Source: Hippasteria phrygiana
Taxonomy: Eukaryota; Echinodermata; Asteroidea; Valvatida; Goniasteridae
Assembly (NCBI GenBank): GCA_037893225.1
Contig: JAZGUH010000361.1
Span: 372,001-436,000, forward strand
Length of the DNA: 64,000 nucleotides
Reading direction: 5' to 3'
In this document: piece after piece, positions 23,683-34,905 of the stretch
Layout: each line of letters opens with the position of its first letter
Position numbering within the stretch: the stretch's first letter is position 1
The notes under the pieces: model-generated
The model's input: the letters and a program-made list of their open reading frames with translations, nothing else
Databases searched by the model: none
What the model was told of the DNA's origin: nothing
Translations under genes and position numbers: made by a program

Positions 23683-23897
23683 CCCCTTGGGTGCACGGTA
23701 TTTTACGAGAGACGTCGGGGTGTCGCGATGGTTCTAGCCAGCCAAATCGAACCGCTACAATGTGTTTGTGCAGTCAAGCGTATCATGAACAATAATCCAA
23801 CAATGGATTGAAACTGCACAAACAGCGGCCAGTGGCGTCATCCGGCCTGGTGACACTGTTTCTTTGCACCCACAGGCGCCATCCGTACCGCAAGGGG
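23683..23897 (+). mobile_element. TTAA-type MITE, family CCCCTTG (copy 2)
   Basis: TTAA at 23679-23682 and 23898-23901 flank CCCCTTGGGTGCACGG and CCGTACCGCAAGGGG. The interior matches 11102-11309. Confidence 0.85.
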
Positions 23898-24299
23898 TTA
23901 AGCATGGTTCTTTCTCAAAGAACTGGAGAATTTCACAAATCTTTGTGGGAAATGTTTCATGCCCTCAAGTTCACTTTGCGTTCGCATTCACGTGTAGTAC
24001 GAACAGGCCTTTATGGCTTACAGTTTAAAGTACATGACCACATTTACATTGAGCATGTTTCTTTTTGCCAGGGTGTGAGTTCAGTTCTCAGGCTCTTTTT
24101 AAGAACTGGGTTGACTTTTCACAGTTGAGTGACAAACCTTTGTGTGCACGTTTGAGTTCACGTTTTCAGTTAGCTTTTCAACGTTCAAGGTTATTACATG
24201 TATTTCTGTGTAAACGTAGATATGCATAGCTAACAAATTACAATGAATGAATGTACTGCACCGGTACAACGCACTTGGCTTAAAACACTTGTATGGTAT

Positions 24300-24486
24300 A
24301 CTGTATATATCTCCAAGGACAAGAGGAGAAAGGAAATACAAAGAAACCTGTCAGTCCGCGCACGTCAAGTCTTTTGTTGAAATCGGTCCTCGTACATAGA
24401 AGTACGTGCTTAGTCTATGGGGTTGGGTTTAAAGGAACAATAGGAAACAAAGCATTGTCCTCGCACGTATTGGGGAAAGTATGACT
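24300..24486 (-). mobile_element. MITE, family GTCCGAGGACAA (copy 2)
   Basis: This is an inverted copy beginning ACTGTATATATCTCCAAGGA and ending GGGGAAAGTATGACTG. It lies 16 bp from the Tc1 derivative. Confidence 0.7.
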
Positions 24487-24502
24487 GAATGTACATTTTG
24501 TA

Positions 24503-24943
24503 CAGTGGTGTGCAAAATTATTCGAACGCTTGGCATATTTTAGGTACTTTAGTTGTCTGTGATGAAATGGCAATCAATATACACTGTACTAATGTACATT
24601 CAAATGAAACCCTCTGGAATGAACTTCAGAAGACTTGGAACAGCATTAGTGTAAAAACTCTCAGGAAATATATAGACACTATGCCCGAAAGATGTGCCGC
24701 AGTGATTGCTGCCAAGGGTGGACACACCAAATATTAGAGTAAAGTTTGATAAAAAAAAGATGGTAGGACTGGCAGATACTAATGTGAGCTACAATGTACA
24801 CATGTATGTACATGTACACGTATGCTCACAACAATTACCTTTTCTATTTAATACAGGTGAAAAATGTAAACCAGGCATTGTAAGGCATTAAATATCAATT
24901 TCTTCAGATATGTCAAGTGTTTGAACAATTTTGCACACCACTG
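24503..24943 (+). mobile_element. Tc1-like deletion derivative
   Basis: It is bounded by TA (24501-24502 and 24944-24945) and CAGTGGTGTGCAAAATT inverted repeats of about 45 bp. The 441-bp body keeps only the end of a Tc1 transposase frame, at about 24606-24737: LWNELQKTWNSI and MPERCAAVIAAKGGHTKY before a stop. The DNA-binding domain and the DDE core are gone, so it cannot move on its own. Confidence 0.85.
24606..24737 (+). pseudogene. C-terminal fragment of a Tc1 transposase
   Basis: About 43 residues end in AAKGGHTKY, the usual C-terminal signature of Tc1-family transposases, which cut and paste the element through a DDE active site. None of the three acidic residues is included. The fragment is in frame and intact to its stop. 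Confidence 0.85.
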
Positions 24944-24945
24944 TA

Positions 24946-26112
24946 CATGTACTGAACAAATGGAACACTACTTGTACATTTGAACATAACTCATTTATGA
25001 CACTATCTGACTTTCTTGAGGAGTTATTACTCCTCCATTCCCCACCCTACCCCTGCAGGTATAGCCAACCCAACTAATCAAACCTATATCCCTCATTGCC
25101 ATCACAGGTTTGTATGAACAAAGTAAATTCGGGCAAAGTATCTTCCTCAAGGACACAAACCCCAGGATCCCTGGCCTGGCGTGAACCTACAAATCTGTAG
25201 AATCACTCATACATGTATACTATAGTCTTGAGTCCGATACCAGACCACAGGGATAAACATTCCACAGCGATCAACGTGTGTGTACATGTACTTGTACACA
25301 TTGTGTAAAAAAAAAAACCTGAAATTCCAAATCTTATCCCCTTTAATGGAAATAAATACCTCTGCGTGATATATTGCTTTCACCCACAGTCTTAACCAAT
25401 ATGAAAGCAAAAAATTCCTTAATCCTTGACTTCCTTCCATGAAGCGGCCCTTTAAGATCCAAACCAGGACAAAGGAATTTTAAGGTTACCCATTTTTTGG
25501 TGGGGAGGTCAGACACTATAAATTTGTGCAAACAACTCCCCACCTTCTCATAAGTTTCCATTTTAAGAACTAAAAAAATAAATCAGACAACAATAATTAA
25601 AACATCAAAGACAAACCTGGCGGGGGAAAAGAGGTATTCCAAAAACTGAAATGAAAGGGTTCCTAACCAGGCAAGGAAGGCCAAAGGCCTTTTGGTTGTA
25701 AAAATGGGGGTTTGCTATAAATCACGATATTGTTTGTTTATGAAGCAGTGTTCAGAACCATGAATGTGCTGACAAGTTGTGTGTGTGGTTAGATGAGGGA
25801 TCACTAGCTCTACCCTACATGTATATTGTCATGATTGTAGCTGTGTAAGGTTTGACAATGTTTGAATACGCAGGACCAGAAAAAAATTCCATTATTAAAA
25901 GTACTGTGCATGGAGCTCCTTCTTGGCCAACTACCCTGTTTTGGGTCGGCCAACATTTTGTTATTTCTTGGTTACCCCAAGAAAAAACATGGCTATCTTT
26001 TGTGGGAAAATGATTTCAAACCAGAAAGGGATGTAGTCTGACTTTGTTATCGAAATGTGCTTATTTCCTCTTTTCTGTTTTTGTTTGTTGGGATATTTGC
26101 TTGTTTGTTTCT
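24946..26112. other. non-coding stretch, nothing recognised
   Basis: The short block ACATGTACATGTACTTGTACA-like palindromes near 25280 is the only pattern. Open frames are short and without domains. Confidence 0.5.
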
Positions 26113-26588
26113 TAAAGGTAGTGTACGTGATTGGTCATTGTTGCAATTTTCAGAAATGGGCGTATTTGGGGGTTTAGTATTTTATAGGAAATATCGTTCC
26201 ACTGACCTGTTCAAAGTTTTGCGTTGTTGGATGGCGAATGTAAATGAGAGAAAAACGGCACTCGTTTTCAACCGTCGGGCGGATGATAGCCTTTAGTCAA
26301 GGCGCGCGTGGCTACCTGGACGCGTGGTGCGCCCCGAATGCCAGCATGTCCGGGGCGCGCCACTCGTCCGGGTAGCCACGCGCGCCTTGACTAAAGGCTA
26401 CATGTACAGGGCAGTTTTCCAACGATTTCCAGCTGGAAATATAAATTTCCACTTTTCTTGACAACGACAGCACACCTGGTGCCATCATTTCACAGGATGA
26501 TTGAGACTACTATTAACTTACAGTCTAGTAAGGTATTTCGTAATAATTCAGTAAAAAATAAAATGGAGGATTACCAATGTACACTACA
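26113..26588 (+). mobile_element. MITE, family GTAGTGTACATGATTGGT (copy 2)
   Basis: The termini GGTAGTGTACGTGATTGGT and ACCAATGTACACTAC match copy 1 (13384-13818). The central stem is longer here: TCAAGGCGCGCGTGGCTACC near 26296 pairs with its complement near 26372-26396. Confidence 0.75.
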
Positions 26589-26594
26589 TTTATC

Positions 26595-26835
26595 CCCTTG
26601 TGCCCGGCTTTTATTATGGGGCGCTGGTATGCAAGATGGGTGTAACGCCAAGTGTAACGCAATAGGTGTAACACTGGAGTGAATATGCAGGTATAGACGT
26701 CAACCAGCCAGGTTTTCTTTTTTTTTTAATTGTGGCTATAGCCAGGGCTCCTTTCGTGGGAATGAAAGTTTTGTTTAAAAAAAAGCTCCATCTATTCATT
26801 ACACTCCTATTTACACTCCATTACACTCCAAGAAC
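26595..26835 (+). repeat. dispersed repeat fragment, AAAGTTTTGTTT..GCTCCATCTA
   Basis: The blocks CTCCTTTCGTGGGAATGAAA, AGTTTTGTTTAAAAAAAAGC and TCCATCTATTCATTACACTC recur at 37905-38000. A related block (TATAGATGTCAACTGGCCAG) follows at about 27257-27290. The class is unknown. Confidence 0.5.
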
Positions 26836-26839
26836 ATAT

Positions 26840-27032
26840 AGTCGTACTTCCCCAATACGTCCGAGGACAATGCTTTGTGTTTCCTATTGTTCCTTTAATA
26901 TAACCAACCCCCATAGACTATAGCACGTATCCTTACGTTCGAGGACCGATTTCAACAAAAGACTCTACGTTCGAGGACTGAAAGGTTTCTTTGTGTTTCC
27001 TTTCTTCTCTTGTCCTCGGAGATATATACAGT
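26840..27032 (+). mobile_element. MITE, family GTCCGAGGACAA (copy 3)
   Basis: It is nearly identical to 10740-10933, from GTCGTACTTCCCCAATACG to GAGATATATACAGT. It lies about 385 bp from exon 2 of the EGF gene, within the intron. Confidence 0.75.
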
Positions 27033-27416
27033 GCACGTACACAAGTTCGCATTTGTGCATCCCTGTGGAGACATGGCATTGTTCTCCCCTTTGTCCCTGT
27101 ACTTAAGCAAACCCCCATAGACTTTGTACACATAGAATTGCCTAGTGGAGACCTATTCAGTCCCTTTGTTCCCATTGTGTTCATGTCTCCACAGGGTACG
27201 GTATATCTCTCCAATATAGTTGAAAGACGAATGTATGTAGTACGCGCAGGAATGCGCCTATAGATGTCAACTGGCCAGGTGGTCTTTTTCAACCACGGCT
27301 ACATGGCCATCGTCTGTATTCAAGACGTTAAGGTTGAATGTCTAATATGTCTGGGGGTTTTTGTTCCTCGTACATGTGAGTCTCTGTGGACATAGAACGC
27401 TTAATTGGTGACTTAC

Positions 27417-27545
27417 CTATCTCACTGATACAGATGAAGCCATTTGTGGCCAGAATGTGGCCGGATTCACACTCGCATTTGACCATCTCCATGCCCGGTA
27501 CGTCCCGGCAGATTTGGGAGCAGGGATGGTTCATGTTACATTTGC
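27417..27545 (-). CDS. exon 2: single EGF-like module
   Basis: This is a 129-nt exon encoding 43 residues with six cysteines in EGF spacing (C3, C9, C13, C24, C26 and C39 of the exon). It reads KCNMNHPCSQIC at the N-terminal side and CECESGHILATNGFIC at the C-terminal side. The NxPCSQxC start and the C-x-C-x(12)-C end resemble the EGF modules of LDL-receptor relatives and matrix proteins. The acceptor is TTTGCAG|GC after a pyrimidine-rich tract, and the donor is ATAG|GTAAGT. Both borders are phase 1, the usual arrangement for shuffled EGF exons. It links the signal peptide to the acidic region of exon 3. Confidence 0.8.
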
Positions 27546-28043
27546 CTGCAAAGGAAAAGATTGAGGAAAAGAAATAAGAAATAAGAGTAAACAACATTTT
27601 ATTGGGATATTTTTTAGCAAATGATTTTATTTTTTTAAGAAAAACAAAATTAAGGATGTGTTTTGGAATGTGGAATTACAGTATTTAAAGCAGATTTTGC
27701 ACTGGACTTATTTTCTGTATGGCTGGTGGTTCGAGTCCAATAATTTTGGCATCGGCCTATTAAACACCAAGACCCAAGACCAGTGGGCTGGTGACTTTTC
27801 ATCTTAATTTTGTTTTAATTAATCTCAGGTATTACGCTAGTCTGCCTTGTTTATTTTCATTCACTTGAGGAAATTTCAATTATTAATGGGAATCCAAAGT
27901 TCTATAAACAGTAGTTAAATTAATTAGCAAACATCCACAGAATTATATCATATAATTGAATTGAATTGAATTTTATATTTTTTGTAAATTGAAGTCTAGA
28001 CTCTCCTAATACAAGGCAAAAAGCCACTCCAGGTAAAGGGCTA

Positions 28044-29067
28044 TATGGGTGATTCCATAAATGTGGGGGCCGGTGTCCCTCTTTACATTGTGATATTTGT
28101 TTCCATTGTATTACCAACAGTGAAATATATATACAAATGATTTTAGTTGCTCAAATTATAGTACTTGTACCTAAATATCTGGTAGCAAAGGATGAAACAT
28201 CTGACTAATTTCCTGACAGTATGGTGTCCTAAATAGTTCACGGTTTCACATGTAAAAGGGACACCAAAGCTGCGACATGTTAAAAACTGCTGTTGAAATG
28301 CATTGTTTGGTTCTCAAATACTACCATGTGCACATATGTGTATGAAAAAATGCCCTTCATTATGTTAAAGCATGTTAATACTGCTTAAGAATGGCACCAT
28401 ATTTAAATGATTTAATAACTACAATGTAGTTGACCGAGATTGACAGTGTGTTAGCCCAAATATTTCACGTGTAAACAAGACCCACTTTGTTGGTGTCCCT
28501 TTTAGTTTTACACGTGAAATTTGTGTAATGTTTCTGAGAAATAAAAAGATAATTGGGTTCACTGGCAAATCCAAATCTATCATCATTAATTACATGTCCC
28601 ACTTGATAAGTGTGAAATCATAACAAAGATTGCATGCTTGGAAATGTTTAATTTTGGGCCATTTACTAGGTTTCACGTGTAAATGGGGACACCAAATGGT
28701 GTCCCCATACGCAATCATGCACCAAATTGTTATATTTAGTCTAATCAAGTTATTTTCACAATAAACCTTGATGTTTTATCCTGGGTAATACATTTTAAAA
28801 TAAACACACCACATTGAGCATGAATTATCACAAAAATGGCAGAAAACAAATTTGGTGTCCCCTTTACAGGTGAAACCGTGAATGGGTTTTGACATGATAT
28901 TTTGGCATTTCTGGAGTAAATAATGTCTGATTTTGGCTACAATTAATCAGGAATGTCAATATCTTTAAGTTATAGTGAAAACTATTTATAAATCCCCTGT
29001 CAATCAATTTTTCCATTTTGGGTCAAAATGTCACAAGTTGGTACCCTAATTTATGGAATAACCCATA
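28044..29067. mobile_element. 1-kb TA-flanked element with repeated GGGACACCAA motifs
   Basis: The termini TATGGGTGATTCCATAAAT and ATTTATGGAATAACCCATA are flanked by TA (28042-28043 and 29068-29069), as in Tc1/mariner derivatives. It splits a dispersed repeat whose halves are at 27995-28041 and 29070-29470. The interior carries about six GGGACACCAA/TTGGTGTCCC motifs, several next to TTTCACGTGTAAA. No ORF of note is present. Confidence 0.75.
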
Positions 29068-29069
29068 TA

Positions 29070-29470
29070 CAACAGAGGTGGTGGGGTTGGCCACATCATA
29101 AGTTGCCAGCACCCTTATGGTTTTCCTGGGTCCAGATCTAAATAGCAGGGGTGAGATTGGCCAACAAAGAAAATTCCACAAAATCCACGAGGACCCCAGA
29201 TCAGCATCTAGTTTGTATTTGCCTAAAGGCACCCCCTTAAAATATCTGTTTTTATTGGTATATATATCCACTTTTACAGGTAAAAACACCTTTAGGACAA
29301 CACCTCAGGCATTCCAGATTGCAAAAGAGATTCTTGAAAAATTCTGAAATCCTGACAAAAAATTCCTAAAATCAGGAAAAATCCTGACAAATCTCACCCC
29401 GGAAATAGAGGATAAATTTTTCAATAGATACCAAAGAAATTATCCCAGTTTTCAGATCTATAGACACTGG
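29070..29470 (+). repeat. dispersed repeat, family TGGTTTTCCTGGGYCCAGAT (right part)
   Basis: TTATGGTTTTCCTGGGTCCA (29116) and CCCAGTTTTCAGATCTATAG (29444) match the copy at 3645-3895. About 230 bp of foreign sequence separates the two blocks. Confidence 0.55.
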
Positions 29471-29929
29471 TCTTGAAGAAATAAAAGTCCATACATATGT
29501 ACAAGTCAGATGTTACAGTGGATATTTGTGTACAATTCGAACCCTGTTTGAAATTACCATTGCAGTGAAAAATTAACCAAATTAAAGTTACCCTTCAATC
29601 TAGCTTGTATTTTTCGCAAGCTTGAAGTACATGTACATGTAGTACCGGTATGTCAGCATTAGTTTTAATGCTACTTGTATAAAATGTCTTTTCAATGATA
29701 ATCCTGACTGATTTGATTTAAAAATCTGATGAAATAACAAACAGGTTTTATTTTCATGTTTTTTTTTTTTTCCGCCTTTGGCACCTGCCACACTAGCAAT
29801 CAAGTGAAATATTTTAGGGGAAAAAATTAACTTTTCAGTTTGGAGGTTACATTAAAAATGTACGCTTAAAGTTCCAGTGTGTGAGACTTTTTACAGAAAA
29901 TACAGCATGTGAAATTTACAAAGCGAACA

Positions 29930-30039
29930 AAGAAAACTGGCCGGAGCGGGATTCGAACCTGCAAACTCCAGAACACCGTACCGGCGCTCCACCAACTGAG
30001 CTATCTTGACTTGCCCTATGTTGGCGGTCTCCCAAATTG
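29930..30039 (-). repeat. tRNA-derived SINE, family 1
   Basis: On the minus strand A box TAGCTCAGTTGG and B box GGTTCGAATCC are both perfect. The head carries a small insertion (GGGCAAGTCAAGATAGC). The unit is otherwise the same as 21576-21676. Confidence 0.8.
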
Positions 30040-30082
30040 AAATGTTGTGCAAGTTGCTCTAAATGTGAAGCAAGTAATTGAG

Positions 30083-30594
30083 GCGCTTTTCGTGACCTTT
30101 CTACATTGACACGATTGACCCAAATCACGCGTGCCTTTTCATTTTACCGGCTGATGTGTACATATAGGACTACATCGATTAGCACCAATCAAACTTCTGA
30201 CTGTATCAATAATAATATCTGCCATGATTGCAGACAAAAAAGGAACAACGCACTGGAATTTGGAAACTTTGCCACGAGCAACGCACCGCGGTGAAGCAAT
30301 GCAAAGCGCATGCGTGGTGTCCCAGTGTAGCATGACCTCGCGCTCGGTCCGGATGTACGCTTTCCTGAGCCGCTTTTACCGACTCGCACTGTCCGCACTG
30401 GACTTATCGTCTCGGGAAAAGTTACCTGGTCAGTTTTCCTAGGCAGCAGTTGGCCGGTAGAAGTAACCGCTGGACTCAGGAAAAGTAACTGAGAGGAAAA
30501 CGTCCTAGGCTGTCCGCACTGGACTTAAAATGGGAAAAGTACCCATTGTCTCGGTAAGTTTTACCAAAATAAGTCCAGTGCGGACAGGGCTTAA
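30083..30594 (-). mobile_element. GTCCGCACTGGACTT-family element, arm 1 of a large inverted repeat
   Basis: The right end is AAGTCCAGTGCGGACAGGGC followed by TTAA. The left end is missing where it meets non-element sequence at 30083. It is an inverted copy of 30871-31380, sharing CGTCTCGGGAAAAGTTACC, TTGCATTGCTTCACCGCGGTG-like and GACCCAAATCACGCGTGCC blocks. Confidence 0.75.
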
Positions 30595-30870
30595 GGGTCT
30601 CAAAGCTGTTCTGCTCATCAAGTTTAATACTCCCATACTTATGTGTATTATCTGTCAATACTCTGGCACTTTGATAGCTAAGAAGTAATAACTGTATACC
30701 ACTAAACTTTTATCTATCCCCTGGGGCTAAGTTTATATACTTCCTCCAGGTATCAGACTAAACATAAACAGAGGCCAAATGTATCTATAAAAAACAACCT
30801 TGATTCTTTTTACTTTTCAGGTGTAGGACTTGCATTGAACTTAGCCCTACGGTTTGCACAAGTATGCCTC

Positions 30871-31535
30871 CTCTGTCCGCACTGGACTTATTTTGGTAAA
30901 ACTTACCGAGACGATGGGTACTTTTCCCATTTTAAGTCCAGTGCGGACATCCTAGGACGTTTTCCTCTCAGTTACTTTTCCTGAGTCCAGCGGTTACTTC
31001 TACCGGGCAACTGCTGCCCAGGAAAAACTGACCAGGTAACTTTTCCCGAGACGATAAGTCCAGTGCGAGTCGGTAAAAGCGGCTCAGGAAAGCGTACATC
31101 CGGCCCGAGCGCAAGGTCATGCTTCATAGGGAAACCACGCATGCGCTTTGCATTGTTTCACCGCGGTGAGGTGCATATGTGGCAAGTTTCCAAATTCCAG
31201 TGCGTTGTTCCTCTTTTGGTCGCAATCATGGCAGATTATATTATTAATACAGTCGGAAGTTTGATTGGTGCTAAAAAGACGCAGGCCTGCGTGTACACAT
31301 TGGCCGGAAAAATGAAAAGGCACGCGTGATTTGGGTCAATCGCATCAATGTAGAAAGAACACGCAAAGCGCCCTCATGAGTCGTTATATTGACAGCTCGG
31401 TTACTTCTACCACGGTCTCGGTTAAATTTTCCCGTGTCGAAAGTCCAAGTGCGGACAGTGGTCACATTTTACCATTTTTCATTTTACCATCGTCTCGGTA
31501 AAACCTTCCAAAAGAAAGTCCAGTGCGGACAAGGC
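30871..31535 (+). mobile_element. GTCCGCACTGGACTT-family element, arm 2, more complete
   Basis: The inverted termini are TGTCCGCACTGGACTTATTT and AAAGTCCAGTGCGGACAAGG. Sub-terminal ACCGAGACGATGG blocks occur at both ends. It is in the opposite orientation to 30083-30594 with a 276-bp spacer, so the pair makes an imperfect palindrome of about 1.3 kb. No transposase is recognised. Confidence 0.75.
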
Positions 31536-31869
31536 TTTAGAGTCAAACCTGCTATGGCCACCTGGCCTAACCAGACACAATACATGTACATATACCCAAC
31601 CTGCATAATGTGGCCACCTGCATAATATGGCCAGTCGGTGACAGTCTCAACCAGACAAATTACATGCACCCAACTTGTCCACTGTGGTCACTTTTTTCAT
31701 CCCTTGGGTGACGGCCACTTAACGCAGGTTTGATTGTAAAAAATCCATCAAATTACGGAATATCTGATCCCCCATAATAGAAAAATTATCCAAAGCCCAT
31801 GTTTTCAAGGGATGGCCATGTACGTGTATCATGTAAACATGTAATTTTTGCGTCGGGGATGATTATGTA

Positions 31870-32052
31870 TATTAGAACAGGGATTTTCTTCTTTTTTTCC
31901 TATCCCGACGTAATGTATGAAGCACTGTGGGTTTGAATCCTGCCCGAGTAAGCCTGTAAATTTTTTACACAGGCTCTCTGAAATCACCGAGTATACAGTA
32001 CTTCATACATTACGTCGGGATAGGGGAAAAAAAGAGAAAAATTTCTGTTCTA
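31870..32052 (+). repeat. inverted repeat enclosing a tRNA-like fragment
   Basis: TCCTATCCCGACGTAATGTA (31898) pairs with TACATTACGTCGGGATAGG (32005-32023), within arms of about 55 bp that start TTAGAACAGGGATTTTCTT. Between them is GGGTTTGAATCCTGCCCGAG, a B-box-like block. A related SINE with ACTCGGGCAGGACTCGAAC lies at 44206-44420. Confidence 0.65.
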
Positions 32053-32580
32053 ATTTACGTGTATGTACATTATTATTCTCTACTTTAATGAGCCACTATG
32101 TACGTTGTACATGTATTGAACAACAGCAATTTTAGGGTGAATGCAATCTAAGGCAATGTGTTTTAGCATAACAATTGAAATTACGTTTTGAAAAATGAGG
32201 TGAAAATCTAATTTTTCACTGCATCTGGCACCACAGCCTTGCCCAAAAGACAGCTATGGGAACATTCAATTTTGCACAAGTTAGTAGTGTGCTTGTTTAT
32301 GGCAGCATGTATGTTACCTCAACTTACATCTTTGGTTGCTGAACAAGTTTATAACCTAAGGAATCCGCCCTGTGTGAGTACAGGCCAAATGAACCAATTT
32401 TGCAGTAAACCCTTGAGCCTTCAAAACCCAGACATTCCGGTGGGAGAACAGTGCATATTTTTAGCACTCTCGAGAAGAATCTTGAAACAATGACATAGTA
32501 GCATTGTGTATTGAATTACACACATGTCTTAAAGGGATCGAACATTGTTTCACAAGTTCTATGGTGTACAATGTACATTT

Positions 32581-32995
32581 AACAATTGTTGACTGCTGTG
32601 ATGTGGGATATGACGTTTTTTAACACCCGAGGGACGCTTAGCACCCGGAGGTGAAGCCGAGGGTGCTAAGCATCCCCCGAGGGTGTTAAAAACGTCATAT
32701 CCCACATCACAGCAGTCAACAATTGTTCTGTTATATCGCCAAATGCAGTTTTTTTCAGTGCAACTTGCCTTGCTCGGTGGAAATTAACTCAAACAAATCA
32801 CGCGATCAAAACAGCTGATCGTCTGCTCACGCTAGTCCGCTGCTCCCACTATAGTTTACTACCGTCAACAGCGTAGGTGAAAATTGCGTGGGTACCAATG
32901 ATACAGCTCAATAGCTAGCTGGCTGATGTGTGACATCATGCTTGGAGTGTGCCAGTCGTTTTTATAGACCGGACACGTGATCGTTCTAGGCCAAT
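32581..32995 (+). repeat. hairpin element with GAAGCCGAG loop (copy B)
   Basis: A nearly perfect stem pairs 32581-32647 (from AACAATTGTTGACTGCTGTG) with 32662-32727, around a loop with GGTGAAGCCGAG (32650-32661). The right part contains CACGTGATCG and CCAATCA, as in copy A at 12364-12850, though the stems do not match in sequence. Confidence 0.65.
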
Positions 32996-33431
32996 CAAAA
33001 TACAGTATCCAAAACGGAGATATAACAATAGTAAACCACTCCAGGTTGGGACATATACCACCCCTCCCTTTCCCCTAGAAAAAAAATAACACACACACAC
33101 ACTAAACTGAAATAAGTCCCTTTCTCTAAAACATCATTGCTGCTAACATTAACAATAGAGAAGACATTTGAATGTATCCATGGTATCCAGTATTCTCCCC
33201 TTTTACACTGTACTAAAGATTTGGAAAGCAAAACGGAAAATGTACAGTAAGTAAAATTTACCCCTCCAAATGTTGTCACAACCAAATCCATTGCTTGCTT
33301 CCCTGCTCATAACTCAATAAACAAAGCTGGATACAATGTACGTGTTTTGAAATGTCCCTGACATCACAAACAGAACAATCAGTCAAATGTGAAATCACTC
33401 AAGACAAACAATGCAATACTGCAATGGCATA

Positions 33432-33879
33432 TGTGACCGGCTCTGCAAAAAGGGCTATTATGTCGCAAATTTTTTTAAATGAGTTTTATATACATAGTTG
33501 AATTTGTCACATCCTAAGCTTTAATTTGGTGTAGGTTTGACCCCTGTGGCATTTTATGTTCTCGAGATATCTTGACATTTGTATACTCATATTTTCCCAA
33601 TTTAACAGAAGTGTGTTTAGAGATACAGGCCTTTAAACAAAAAAAAGTGCAAAGAAATGAGATAGAAGTAATTTTTATCAACATTTATTTTTTCATCTTT
33701 ATTCATCAATATTAATGTTTCTGAAAAATAAATTCTGAAAATATACATATAACAGATGCCAACAAACCAACAAAATAAATCACTTACGTGAATTTTTTTT
33801 CGCCCACCTCACATAGAACTGCCCTGTGTGTGTTTTCACATAGTGCGACATAATACCCCTTTTTGCAGAGCCGGTCACA
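33432..33879. mobile_element. TA-flanked MITE, family TGTGACCGGCTCTGC
   Basis: The inverted ends TGTGACCGGCTCTGCAAAAA and TTTTTGCAGAGCCGGTCACA extend inward to TTATGTCGCA / TGCGACATAA. TA lies on both sides (33430-33431 and 33880-33881). The interior is A/T rich without an ORF. Confidence 0.85.
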
Positions 33880-34470
33880 TATGTACAATGTACACATGTA
33901 CGTGTACGCACAATTGCCTGCAATACTTACATGTACAAACTACATGTAGGCCTACTTGTTGTCCGAATACTTTAGTTCGAAAGTTTATTTAAATGTGCTT
34001 TTGTTGTGCTGTATTACATACATGTAATGTGGCTAAAAATTAAAACCTTGACACGTGCAACAGAAATTGTTTCATAAGTAATAATAACCAATTAATTAGC
34101 ATAATAAAGACATATCCACTTGCTGAAGAAAAAAAATGAAATCTTTCCAATTGGAAAAACTTTTATCCATCTGTCAAATTTGTGACATCTTCTCCCAAGG
34201 GATATTTGCACAGACCAAAGGATTTTACCATGATAGAGGTTTATAACAAACATGTACAGCATCCCTTCCTCCCAAAAATAAACAATAATTTAATTAAACA
34301 ATAACTCTCATCCCTTCCCCAAACAATACAAATAAGAAAAACAAATGATGAAATTCAAAAGATATCTACTGACTGAAAACGAGTAGTGGGATATAAATCC
34401 AGATTTTATTTAACTTCAGTTTGAATTAAGTTTTGATTTTGAAAATCGAATATTCGAAAGCAACCTTTAA

Positions 34471-34905
34471 CCAGTTCGCGTCGGAGGACGTGTTCACACG
34501 ATCTGGCTGTTTTTATACACGGGTACAGCTGACGGGTAAAAACGTCAAGCTTGCCTTGACTCACTTCCGGGTGACGTCTCAACACGCTAATCCCTCATTT
34601 GTTTTGTACACACACACACAAAGTCCGAGAAGTCTGTGGAGACGGACCGTCTGTTAAACTTGAACTTGGCTGCTGTGCACGGCCTGTTGTTCTACAATTT
34701 ACGCTCCGGTGGGGCGCACCCGGAGTATTGAAATATATGAAGTTTCGGCAAGAAATATTGTACAAATACTGTTGAAATGACTCTTGAAAATCAGTATTTG
34801 TGGCGTTTGGCTGTACATTGTATATCAGAAGTTGGCTGCTACATGTTTTTTTTGCCTTTTTGAAAAATGGAAATTTTCGTCAAAAATAATCCCGGTGCGA
34901 ACTGG
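34471..34905. mobile_element. TTAA-type MITE, family CCAGTTCGC
   Basis: TTAA at 34467-34470 and 34906-34909 flank CCAGTTCGCGTCGG and CCCGGTGCGAACTGG. The 435-bp interior is not shared with the other TTAA families here. Confidence 0.75.

Larger units (their letters stand above)
10395..27416 (-). other. intron 2 of the EGF/laminin-G gene (~17 kb)
   Basis: This is the interval between exons 2 and 3, bounded by GTAAGT at the exon 2 side and TTTCCAG at the exon 3 side. I see no further minus-strand exon with convincing domain content. It holds a THAP-domain exon on the plus strand, SINEs, and many DNA-transposon derivatives that are listed separately. Confidence 0.65.

Noticed and set aside
32995..33291. 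Minus-strand frame starting MDLVVTTFGG with a possible donor, as an extra exon
   Set aside because: No acceptor, domain or phase match could be shown, and the rest of the frame is low complexity.
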